64,000 nt of DNA from CAYFFV01 sp964342695. GTDB taxonomy: Bacteria > Acidobacteriota > Vicinamibacteria > Vicinamibacterales > UBA8438. The notes beneath the pieces were generated by a model. It was given only the letters and a program-made list of their open reading frames with translations. It was not told the DNA's origin and did not search any database. Every line of letters starts with the position of its first letter. The stretch's first letter is position 1. The translations under genes and the position numbers were made by a program. Shown here in pieces: positions 54,150-62,206 of this stretch. The DNA lies in NCBI GenBank assembly GCA_964342695.1, contig CAYFFV010000001.1, positions 62,001-126,000 on the forward strand, given 5' to 3'.

Positions 54150-55424
54150 TTATCGATCAAATTTCATGGATTCAGTGATGTCGATTCTGGACGCGCGCAC
54201 CGCAGGATAGATTGACGAAATGAGACCAATCACGAGTATCCATCCAAATGATTGGACGATTCGTGCGGTCCGAAACATAGGAATAACGACCGGATCGATT
54301 GTCGTTCCTGAGACTTCCGATCCTTCCGGAACAAGGGCTGAAAGATCTATACCATCTCCGAGGAAATACCTCGAAAGCGAAATGCTTATTACAATGCCGA
54401 GTACGCCACTAACAGTAGTCAGTAACAGTCCTTCACTGAGCACGATCGCACTCGTCTGTTTGGGGGTGAGCCCCAGCGCCTGCAATACTCCGAATTCACG
54501 ATGACGGTGCAGTACGGACATCAATACAGTGTTGATGATGCCAAAGGCGATAACAATCAGTAGTAATCCGTTAACCACATAAGCTCCGAAATCGTCAATC
54601 ATGACGGCACTGGCGAGTTCAGGCATTGCTTCTTTCCAGTTCATTACCGCGACATCCCTCATCGACAGAGATGCTCCAAGTATTTGCTGTAATTGACTGC
54701 TTATTTGTGGAGCTACATGACTTGGTTCAACAAGAATACCAATATTGGTTACAGCATTGTTAGCAGTAAGCCAGTCGTTGGCCGTATTAATAGGAATATG
54801 AACGAGCGATTGATCAGCTGCTTCTACACCGGTTTCAAAAGCGCCTGTAACTCGGACTAACTGTCCAGCGATTTCGTTTGTCGTATCTTGTGCGGTCAAA
54901 ACGAGGCGAGATCCTATTTTTAGATCAAGACTTCGCATGAGTCCGATGCCGACGAAGGCGGCCAGGGTGTCGGTTGATTCAAGATAACGCCCTTCAACGG
55001 TTAGTTCGTCCAGTGTCGTAAACAGAGCTTCAGATACGGGATCGACACCGATGATTTGTACGGGACGGGCTCCCGCTGGCGAACTTGCCAACCCCAAAAC
55101 CGTCAATTTTGATGAGGCCATATCGATGTAGCCGGTCGAGCGTAGCGTTTCGATTGCTTGTTCGGCGGTCAGACGTATTTGTTCGGGTAGACGGTCCTCT
55201 ATTTTTCGAGTGATTCGAAAATTCGGCCGTTCAATAGTGATATGGCCGGAGTCTTGTCTGACACCAGAGTCGATCCATTGTTCATGGGCGCCGTCTCCAA
55301 ATGAAAGAGTAAAGATCAACAGAGCGCCGCCAATAATCATTGCAGACGCCGTCAAAGCAGTACGTCGAATCTGTCGTCGAAGATTGCGCAGTGCGAGCGG
55401 CAGGATAATGGTGAAGTAGGTCAT
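54150..55424 (-). CDS. ABC transporter permease, FtsX/LolC type (subunit 2)
   Basis: 424 residues: one helix at about 20-40, a large periplasmic domain about 42-275 and three helices about 280-410, the MacB/LolC/E topology. RRTALTASAMIIGGALLIFTLS is the first helix; LMSVLHRHREFGVLQALGLTPKQT near 305 is the coupling helix that contacts the ATPase. Its start overlaps the stop of the preceding permease gene by 1 base (TAATG). The two permeases probably form a heterodimer. Confidence 0.88.
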   Translation of the reverse strand: MTYFTIILPLALRNLRRQIRRTALTASAMIIGGALLIFTLSFGDGAHEQWIDSGVRQDSGHITIERPNFRITRKIEDRLPEQIRLTAEQAIETLRSTGYIDMASSKLTVLGLASSPAGARPVQIIGVDPVSEALFTTLDELTVEGRYLESTDTLAAFVGIGLMRSLDLKIGSRLVLTAQDTTNEIAGQLVRVTGAFETGVEAADQSLVHIPINTANDWLTANNAVTNIGILVEPSHVAPQISSQLQQILGASLSMRDVAVMNWKEAMPELASAVMIDDFGAYVVNGLLLIVIAFGIINTVLMSVLHRHREFGVLQALGLTPKQTSAIVLSEGLLLTTVSGVLGIVISISLSRYFLGDGIDLSALVPEGSEVSGTTIDPVVIPMFRTARIVQSFGWILVIGLISSIYPAVRASRIDITESMKFDR

Positions 55425-56674
55425 TACAGCCCCGAGAGAGTATCAGCAGGTGGAATTCGACTTGCTCGTATCGCGGGATACAGTGCAGCGAGCACACTTG
55501 TTATAAGCAAACCAAGGCCACCTTGTATCCAGGTTCCCACATCGTATTCAACTCGAAATGTGGGGGTCACTAATGAACCCAAAAAAGTCATGTCCTCGTA
55601 CAACCAACTCATGTCGAGTGGGGCATTATGTAACCAGATCATAGTTGGAAATGTAACAGTCGAACCTATTACCACGGCGATGAGTCCGACGGAAAAGGCC
55701 TCATAGAGCACTGTTAAAATCAATGTTCTTGGGGTTGCTCCCAAGGCAAGCATAACTGCAAATTCTCGGCGTCGTTCATGTGTTGCCATGAGCATGGTAT
55801 TCGCCACACCAAAGGCGGCCACGAAGAAGACAATTCCAAACAATATGACATGCATTCCTTCTACTAAGGCTCTGTATTCTTCTATTTGTGGGGAAAATTC
55901 TGTCCACGACGCAATCTTTATGGCAGGATTATCAGCCTGCGTGGAAGATGCTAGACGTAGTGCTGTTTCATCAGCAAAGCTGGGTAGCGTCACGGCGACT
56001 GCTACTTCGTGGATACGTGCGCGATTAAGGGCCACTAGAACTTGAAGATCTTCGAGTGCAAAAACTCCAACGGTTGCGTCAAGTTGAGTAAGGCCTGTTC
56101 GGAAAGTTCCAGAAACCGTAAACAAGTCGTTGCCCGTGGAGCCATCCGCTCCTGGTGCGACGATCACGAGTTCATCGCCTGTTGTTACGTTCAGTTGGCG
56201 AGCCATCTCGATTCCGATAGCGATCTCGTTATGACTGGGTCTCGGAATATGACCGCTCTCTAGGTTCTGCAAAAATCGACTCACGGTCGGTTCGCGGTTC
56301 GGATCGATTCCCCAGAGCATCCCGGCAGATGTCGTGTCTCCTGAACTTATAAGTCCAGCCGCATAGACACGGGGTGTAGCACTAATTACAACCGGGTCAT
56401 CTGTTACCTGTCGCAGTAATCGGGAGACATCGGTGCCGTCTCGACCCCCAATTGTGTCGTACAAACTCCGATCTGGTCGGTAGTCAGACGCATGAATTTC
56501 AATCTGTCCACCTGATAGCCCAGTGGCATTTTCGACAAGTTCTGCCGTGATTCCAGACATCCAACCGACTAAAAGGACAACGGCAAAATAACTAAAGCTC
56601 AATCCAGCTGTGGTAATGAGGGTACGTTTGTAATTACGATGGAGATTACGCCAGCCTAGGCGCTGCCAAATCAT
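55424..56674 (-). CDS. ABC transporter permease, FtsX/LolE type (subunit 1)
   Basis: 416 residues with the same topology as its neighbour: first helix near 20-40, periplasmic domain about 42-270, three helices to the end. LMATHERRREFAVMLALGATPRTL near 300 is the coupling helix. In Lol systems the two permeases differ in that only one binds the chaperone; here the partner would be the LolA-like protein encoded 6 bases upstream. The cargo is unknown. Confidence 0.88.
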   Translation of the reverse strand: MIWQRLGWRNLHRNYKRTLITTAGLSFSYFAVVLLVGWMSGITAELVENATGLSGGQIEIHASDYRPDRSLYDTIGGRDGTDVSRLLRQVTDDPVVISATPRVYAAGLISSGDTTSAGMLWGIDPNREPTVSRFLQNLESGHIPRPSHNEIAIGIEMARQLNVTTGDELVIVAPGADGSTGNDLFTVSGTFRTGLTQLDATVGVFALEDLQVLVALNRARIHEVAVAVTLPSFADETALRLASSTQADNPAIKIASWTEFSPQIEEYRALVEGMHVILFGIVFFVAAFGVANTMLMATHERRREFAVMLALGATPRTLILTVLYEAFSVGLIAVVIGSTVTFPTMIWLHNAPLDMSWLYEDMTFLGSLVTPTFRVEYDVGTWIQGGLGLLITSVLAALYPAIRASRIPPADTLSGL

Positions 56675-56680
56675 ATTTTA

Positions 56681-57430
56681 TTACCGCTGCCGCTTGAGAT
56701 TTCGGAGTGAAAAGAATGATGTGTCTAGGCCGAGATTAAATTGCAACATGTCGTACCGAATTCTGGTGTACTCGTCTGGTTTGTCAGTTGGCTGCATTTC
56801 CATGACCAATGGAATCAACCGACCTCCCATTTCCGTAAATTCGCTAAAAGTCGTAGTTCTAGATAAGTTGCCGTTCTCGTCAAAAAATTTAGCCCATAAA
56901 GGCATATAGTCGCTCTGACGAACTTGGTAGATTATCCGTCCCCAGACGACTGCAGCTTCAGGTAATGGACTAAGTTCAAATTCCCATACATTAGTGCCGT
57001 CACGGTCTCCACGGTAGCTCAAGTTGATGTCATAATCCTCAATGAGTTGACTTTCTTTCACGAGGTCATCATTGCTAAAGTGGGAACCCATCCAGGAACT
57101 AGCCATCATCGAAGCCGGCATCTTTATGCTTCGGTCGACCTTTGGTAAATAATTCCAAATATCATTTTCTGACATGAGTGTGGCGGTTCCTGCCTCTTTT
57201 GCGGGGGACAGTACTCTCAAAAGCGAGTAATCTGTTCCTAATGACCATATTTCCAATCTAACCTGACGTTCCCAATGTTCTGTCACAACCTCCATGGTCG
57301 CCGTAGCTTGACTGGAGTCACCCCGAAGGAGTCGGTCTACCCGTTGCATAATGTCTTTGGGAGATTCGTTTTGGGCGCTGGCGCCGCTACTTACAAGGAG
57401 TACTATAATCATGAGAACCTTGTAATTCAT
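56681..57430 (-). CDS. Outer membrane lipoprotein-sorting (LolA-like) protein
   Basis: 249 residues from ATG 57430, with AGGA 8 bases upstream and a short signal peptide (to about residue 20); a frame to 57457 exists. It is of the LolA-like family named 'outer membrane lipoprotein-sorting protein', with DIWNYLPKVDRSIKMPASM near 96 and SSWMGSHFSNDDLVKES near 115, the diagnostic blocks. These proteins have an open hydrophobic cup and probably ferry lipids or lipoproteins; they differ from classic LolA and frequently sit beside ABC or MMPL exporters. It is the first gene of the run down to 49815. Confidence 0.85.
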   Translation of the reverse strand: MNYKVLMIIVLLVSSGASAQNESPKDIMQRVDRLLRGDSSQATATMEVVTEHWERQVRLEIWSLGTDYSLLRVLSPAKEAGTATLMSENDIWNYLPKVDRSIKMPASMMASSWMGSHFSNDDLVKESQLIEDYDINLSYRGDRDGTNVWEFELSPLPEAAVVWGRIIYQVRQSDYMPLWAKFFDENGNLSRTTTFSEFTEMGGRLIPLVMEMQPTDKPDEYTRIRYDMLQFNLGLDTSFFSLRNLKRQR

Positions 57431-57638
57431 GGATTCGATCCTAACAAGGGCGAACATAAATTAAAAGAGATAGCGTGTCTATGTTTAACACAAAATTAAC
57501 GTATCTTGATACCGTCCGGATGTTGTCTTGGGTGTAAAATTTTGGGAGTTTAAGCAGAGAGTATTTTCAGATATATTGTCGATATGTTGGAGAGATCAGG
57601 TGTTGCTTTTTCTGATTCTTCGTAACCCGCGTCTTGTT

Positions 57639-57652
57639 GGAGATCTAGCCTG
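57639..57652 (+). promoter_or_regulatory. Shine-Dalgarno and proposed CTG start of the response regulator
   Basis: GGAGA at 57639-57643, a 6-base spacer and CTG at 57650. No ATG, GTG or TTG lies in this frame between the stop at 57623 and a GTG at 57773, which is inside the receiver domain. Confidence 0.6.
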
Positions 57653-58357
57653 ACTGCAGCAGTAAAGTATCGCATTCTCATTGTTGAAGACGACCCCGAC
57701 ATTGCCGATCTTGTAGCGTATCATCTTGAGCGAGCTGGATATGCAAGCCAAGCGTTACATTCGGGCAACGAGGTGCTGTCTCATGTAAGAAAAGAGTCAC
57801 CAGATCTCTTGCTTCTTGATTTGATGCTTCCCGGAATGAACGGCTTAGATATCTGTAGAGCGATGCAGGTAGATCCTGCTTTGGCCAGCATTCCCATTAT
57901 TATGCTAACTGCAAAATCTGAGGAGGCAGATCGAATTGTTGGCCTCGAATTAGGTGGTGATGACTACGTCACGAAACCGTTTAGCCCCAAAGAACTTGTC
58001 GCGCGCGTTGGAGCCGTTTTACGGCGAAGAAAAAAAATGCGATTTGGGAAGGAAGTCTTAAGATGCGGGCCTGTAATCATTGATCAAGAAAAGCATGTCG
58101 TCACGGTGGACGGTCAAGAATTGCGCCTTCCAGCAAAAGAATTTCTATTATTAAAATATTTGATTGAACACAAAGAACGCGTACTGTCTCGTGATTTACT
58201 TTTGTCAGAAGTTTGGGAATATCGTTATACCGGTGGGACACGAACGGTAGACGTGCATATCCGTCGCTTGCGGGAGAAAATTCCCCAGTTGAGAGACTCA
58301 ATCATAACAGTTAAGCAGTTTGGCTATAAATTGCTCGATTTAAACGCAGAGTCCTGA
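57650..58357 (+). CDS. Response regulator, OmpR/PhoB family
   Basis: 235 residues if started at CTG 57650. The receiver domain then is complete: acidic pocket LIVEDDPD (13-15), phosphoacceptor Asp57 in LLLLDLMLPG, Thr in IIMLTAKS near 86 and Lys in YVTKPFSPKE near 107. A winged-helix DNA-binding domain follows about 130-230 (RTVDVHIRRLREKI). The first conventional start, GTG 57773, would remove the acidic pocket and strands 1-2 and cannot give a working receiver. PhoB-like by length and by the kinase gene 7 bases downstream. No phosphate transport genes are near, so the signal is open. Confidence 0.9.
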   Translation: MTAAVKYRILIVEDDPDIADLVAYHLERAGYASQALHSGNEVLSHVRKESPDLLLLDLMLPGMNGLDICRAMQVDPALASIPIIMLTAKSEEADRIVGLELGGDDYVTKPFSPKELVARVGAVLRRRKKMRFGKEVLRCGPVIIDQEKHVVTVDGQELRLPAKEFLLLKYLIEHKERVLSRDLLLSEVWEYRYTGGTRTVDVHIRRLREKIPQLRDSIITVKQFGYKLLDLNAES

Positions 58358-58364
58358 TTATTTA

Positions 58365-60197
58365 ATGCAAATACGTACACGGCTTTTTGGCGCGGCTTTT
58401 GGTGTTGCGACCGTGAGTTTGCTCTTAGCGGCATCACTTGTGTCTTGGTCTCTCCAGAGAGAACTGCGTGACAGAGTCGAAACGGAATTGGTTGAGCAAG
58501 CACGTCTAGTGTCCCAGCTTGTTTCCCGGAGAGGGATTTCCCCTACGATAGCAGAACTCGATCAGGAGGCTGATTCGTTAGGGCGTCAACTTGGCACCCG
58601 TGTCACGTTGATTGCACATAATGGTCGAGTTGTTGGCGATTCTGCGGAGGATTTGATGGGAATTGCCAATATGGAGAATCATGGTTCCCGGCCAGAAATT
58701 CTTCTTGCTCGTCAATCTGGTCTTGGTGTGACGCAGCGTTTCAGCACCACTATTGAAATAGATTTTTTGTACGCTGCATTACCGGTTGATCATCCTTTGG
58801 TTGGATTTGCTCGGTTGGCATTGCCGTTGACTGTGGTCGAGGATCAGCTGTCAGCGGTACAAAGTGCCACGGCAGTTGGCATTGTTTTAGCACTTGCCAG
58901 TGCGCTTGTTTTGGCGTGGTTCACTTCCACGGCTATGAGCAGTCGTGTTTCTTCGATCGCGGCAGTGGCTCGACGTTATGCTCAAGGAGATTTAAGCCCG
59001 CCTGGCTATAGCTATGGAAATGATGAGGTCGGCACGGTTGCACGCGCGTTGGATGCATCTGTCCAAGAAATAGGGAATCGTCTAAATGAGATTTCTCGGC
59101 AACGGGCGTTAACGGATGCCATCCTTTCGAGTATGGCCGAGGGTGTTCTTCTCGTTGATACTTCTGGACATGTCAAAATGGCAAATGACAAAGTTCAAAG
59201 TATGTTGGGTATCAACAAACCGTTGATCGGTTGTCATTATAAAGATCTAATACAGCAAGAACAGATTGCTCAGCAAGTTCAAGATGCACTTGAGAAAAAC
59301 AAAACAACAAAATTAGAAGTTCGATTTAATACGCTGCCAGAAAAAACATTGCTTGCGAGCGCGACGGTGCTCCCAGGGAGCGACGGCTCAGAAGATAAAC
59401 AGGGTGCAGTCATGGTGTTGCATGACATGTCTGAATTTAAACGTGCCGAACAGGTTCGTCAGGATTTTGTTGCGAATGTTTCTCATGAATTAAGAACGCC
59501 GATTACTGCGATACGGGCTTCTGTCGATGCCTTGATTGATGATGAGCCGGATAAAGAGAGTAATCGTTTTCTAGACATTATTGCCAGACACACCAAGCGT
59601 ATGGGCCGGTTGGTAAGTGATCTGCTGCGTCTTGCGCGCCTGGATGCAGGGCAGGAACCTTTGAAGTTGGTTTTAGTGTCTCTGCCGACTGTTGTTTCGG
59701 CTGTGCAAACGGAGTTGGCTCCGTTACTTGACAACAAGAAATTGCGTATCGACATCAATATCGATCCAACAGTTATTAAAGTTGTGGTCGATCCTGCAAA
59801 ATTACATGATGTGCTAAAGAATTTAATTGAAAATGCTGCTAACTATGGTCCAAGTGGTAGTTTTATTGAGATCACTGCTTCAAAAGATGGCGACGACTTG
59901 ATTATAAAGATAGAGGACCAAGGCCCTGGAATACCGGAAGCTTCACTGTCTCGTATATTTGAACGTTTCTATCGTGTAGAAGAATCTCGAGTCCGAGATC
60001 CTGGTGGTACAGGACTTGGACTTTCGATTGTTAAGCATCTTCTTGGACTCCATGACGGCACGGTAATTGCTGGAAATCGATCCGGAGGAGGAGCCTGTTT
60101 TATCATTACCTTGCCACAGCGAAAAACTGTTGCTGAAGAAGCCATAGCTTCACCGCAACGAAACTCTAGAGTTGAAGAAGTCGCACTCGATATTTGA
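58365..60197 (+). CDS. Sensor histidine kinase, PhoR-like
   Basis: 610 residues: helix about 7-29, periplasmic sensor about 30-168, second helix about 169-190, HAMP about 190-245, PAS about 250-350, dimerization/phosphoacceptor domain with His374 in NVSHELRTPI, and an ATPase domain with NLIENAANYGPSG near 487, DQGPGIPE and GTGLGLSIVKHL. It would phosphorylate the regulator encoded just upstream. PhoR of E. coli has no large periplasmic domain, so this is closer to the PhoR/WalK type of other phyla. It ends 15 bases before the convergent rdgB. Confidence 0.93.
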   Translation: MQIRTRLFGAAFGVATVSLLLAASLVSWSLQRELRDRVETELVEQARLVSQLVSRRGISPTIAELDQEADSLGRQLGTRVTLIAHNGRVVGDSAEDLMGIANMENHGSRPEILLARQSGLGVTQRFSTTIEIDFLYAALPVDHPLVGFARLALPLTVVEDQLSAVQSATAVGIVLALASALVLAWFTSTAMSSRVSSIAAVARRYAQGDLSPPGYSYGNDEVGTVARALDASVQEIGNRLNEISRQRALTDAILSSMAEGVLLVDTSGHVKMANDKVQSMLGINKPLIGCHYKDLIQQEQIAQQVQDALEKNKTTKLEVRFNTLPEKTLLASATVLPGSDGSEDKQGAVMVLHDMSEFKRAEQVRQDFVANVSHELRTPITAIRASVDALIDDEPDKESNRFLDIIARHTKRMGRLVSDLLRLARLDAGQEPLKLVLVSLPTVVSAVQTELAPLLDNKKLRIDINIDPTVIKVVVDPAKLHDVLKNLIENAANYGPSGSFIEITASKDGDDLIIKIEDQGPGIPEASLSRIFERFYRVEESRVRDPGGTGLGLSIVKHLLGLHDGTVIAGNRSGGGACFIITLPQRKTVAEEAIASPQRNSRVEEVALDI

Positions 60198-60212
60198 ATC
60201 AGTTCTTTCATT

Positions 60213-60815
60213 TCAAATGTGTTGCTGTGTTTCACTCAAGAATAAACGGAGGGCTCGTAATGCTTTGCCGCGGTGGCTGATTTCAGCCTTGTCTTCAGCA
60301 GGTAATTCAGCGAGCGTTCTGTTAAAAGGTGGGTAAAAAAAGATGGGATCGTATCCGAATCCATTTGAGCCTTTTGGTTTCTGAGCGATTTCACCTTCTA
60401 CTGTGTGTTGTGTTTCAAAAATGATTCTGTTTCCATCTGCAACTGTTAGCGCGCATACGAAACGAGCTGTTTTAATTCTTGTATCCCGTTGTTTCAGCTG
60501 TTCGTAAATGACCCTAAATTTTTCTGGATAGGACGATGAATTGTTGAAACGAGAAGAAAAAATTCCAGGAGCTCTATCAAGTGCATCGATTTCAAGTCCA
60601 GAGTCCTCGGCCACGACAACTGATCCGGTCATTCGACTATAGTAGAACGCCTTGAGGCGAGCGTTTTCAGAGAACGTTGCGCCTGTTTCTTCTGGAGGTG
60701 CAATCTCGGGATAGTCTTTTAATGTCTTGATAGGAAATAGGCTGTCAGGTAGTAAATCTTTGATTTCTATAATCTTATGTGAATTAGTCGTCCCAATTAG
60801 TAAAGTATTCGTCAC
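60213..60815 (-). CDS. rdgB: XTP/dITP diphosphatase (non-canonical purine NTP pyrophosphatase)
   Basis: Removes dITP, ITP and XTP from the nucleotide pool. 200 residues, usual size. Landmarks: TTNSHKIIEIKDLL at 9-22, EDSGLEIDALDRAPGIFSSRF near 69-89, GSNGFGYDPIFF near 147 and ISHRGKALRAL near 180. Its start overlaps the rph stop by one base, and this gerM-rph-rdgB order is conserved far outside this lineage, as in Bacillus. Confidence 0.95.
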   Translation of the reverse strand: MTNTLLIGTTNSHKIIEIKDLLPDSLFPIKTLKDYPEIAPPEETGATFSENARLKAFYYSRMTGSVVVAEDSGLEIDALDRAPGIFSSRFNNSSSYPEKFRVIYEQLKQRDTRIKTARFVCALTVADGNRIIFETQHTVEGEIAQKPKGSNGFGYDPIFFYPPFNRTLAELPAEDKAEISHRGKALRALRLFLSETQQHI

Positions 60816-61564
60816 TAGTATCCCAATATTTCTCCAACTGTTTTGCGCTGGACTTCAATTATCTCGGAGATAGCGTTATCAGCTAGTCTGAGCAGTTCAT
60901 TCAACTCTACTTGGCTAAACGGTGCTCCTTCGGCCGTGCCTTGCACCTCGATAAATCGACCGTTACCAGTTTTTACAATGTTCATGTCGACATCAGCCGC
61001 TGAATCTTCTTCGTAGCACAAATCGACCACTGGCATGCTACCTACGATGCCGACACTAATTGCGGCTACATAGTCATCAATTGGTACTGTGACTAACGTC
61101 CCGCTCTCTACAAGTTTCTTGCACGCAAGAACAAGTGCCACAAAGCCGGCAGTAATGGACGCTGTACGTGTTCCGCCATCTGCTTGGAGTACATCGCAAT
61201 CGATCCATATGGTTCGTTCGCCGAGTTCTTTGAGTTTGGTAACTGCGCGTAAGGAACGACCGATTAAACGTTGAATTTCCTGAGTGCGGCCACCTATTTT
61301 CCCTGTTTTTGCTTCGCGGGTTGTACGCGTCGATGTTGCTCTCGGTAACATTCCGTATTCTGCGGTGACCCATCCTTCTCCGCTACCTTTTAAAAAACCT
61401 GGAACGCGGTCTTCTACACTAGCGGTACACACAATTCTCGTTTGGCCGGCTTCGATAAGAACTGATCCTTCAGCATGTATAGATACATTTGTTTTGATAT
61501 TTAAATCGCGCAGTTCATCTGGGCCACGGTGGTCGTTTCGTATGGTTTTAAGTTCGGAATCCAA
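60815..61564 (-). CDS. rph: Ribonuclease PH
   Basis: Phosphorolytic 3'-5' exoribonuclease that trims tRNA precursors and rRNA, as a hexamer. 249 residues, usual for the family (about 240-255). Recognisable: ARICTAS-like RIVCTASVEDRVP near 45, EYGMLPRATSTRTTREA near 70, GRTQEIQRLIGRSLRAV near 92, DCDVLQADGGTRTASITAGFVAL near 127 and EVQGTAEGAPFS near 205. It starts 3 bases after the GerMN gene. Complete and apparently active, unlike the frameshifted rph of E. coli K-12. Confidence 0.96.
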   Translation of the reverse strand: MDSELKTIRNDHRGPDELRDLNIKTNVSIHAEGSVLIEAGQTRIVCTASVEDRVPGFLKGSGEGWVTAEYGMLPRATSTRTTREAKTGKIGGRTQEIQRLIGRSLRAVTKLKELGERTIWIDCDVLQADGGTRTASITAGFVALVLACKKLVESGTLVTVPIDDYVAAISVGIVGSMPVVDLCYEEDSAADVDMNIVKTGNGRFIEVQGTAEGAPFSQVELNELLRLADNAISEIIEVQRKTVGEILGY

Positions 61565-61567
61565 AAT

Positions 61568-62206
61568 TCACAATCCTTCTTTAGATAAAGGTAATGAGTC
61601 GTCCCCGGAGACCCATTTCATATTTAGACCGAGTGGACGCCTGAGGTCTACATGACCAGCCAATGTATCCACTTCTTGTCCTTCGATGAGAATTTGTACG
61701 GCACGAATGTCAGGGAAGTTCCCAGTTAATGAGTTAACCAGAGCATAAACAGTAAAAATTTCATCGAGAGAGCCTCCAGGGTGTGCGAGTGATACTTCTT
61801 GAGATAGATCTACGAAGGCGTCACCGTTGGGAGCAAGAAAGAATGCTCGTAATTGGGTGCCATCAGGAAACGGTGTGAGCAGGGGAGGCTCGGGTTGCTG
61901 TAATTGTTGCTCCGCTACTATTCGGGCTTGAGCAAGCAGCGTTTCTGTCTTTGAAATTTCTACTTCATGCTTAACCAAGGCAGAGCCGTCTTCAGAGATA
62001 TAGTATAAGTCGATCTTTTGAAGTTGATTATTTTCAGGTGAGTTTATTTCTGAATCGTTTTCCAGTGTGTTTTCACTCACTTGTTGTCCATTCTTGAACA
62101 AGCTGCCAGAGATCCATGTGATGAATATAACGATCGCCACAGTGAGCACAAAATATGACGATGTTTTGATCCATTTTGGCCGACTGTTCTCTATGGCTTC
62201 GGTCAT
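61568..62206 (-). CDS. GerMN domain membrane protein
   Basis: 212 residues from ATG 62206, which overlaps the amidase stop (ATGA) and has AGGA 5-6 bases upstream; a longer frame to 62245 overlaps the amidase more. Membrane helix about 18-38, then a single GerMN domain about 70-205 (FLAPNGDAFVDLSQEV, then FTVYALVNSLTGNFPDIRAVQILIEG). GerM in Bacillus takes part in spore envelope assembly; in non-sporing bacteria the domain is thought to help cell-wall enzymes, which suits its position between the amidase and rph. Confidence 0.85.
   Translation of the reverse strand: MTEAIENSRPKWIKTSSYFVLTVAIVIFITWISGSLFKNGQQVSENTLENDSEINSPENNQLQKIDLYYISEDGSALVKHEVEISKTETLLAQARIVAEQQLQQPEPPLLTPFPDGTQLRAFFLAPNGDAFVDLSQEVSLAHPGGSLDEIFTVYALVNSLTGNFPDIRAVQILIEGQEVDTLAGHVDLRRPLGLNMKWVSGDDSLPLSKEGL

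Noticed and set aside
57773..58357. Response regulator starting at GTG 57773
   Set aside because: It would lack the acidic pocket and first strands of the receiver, and no ribosome site precedes it.
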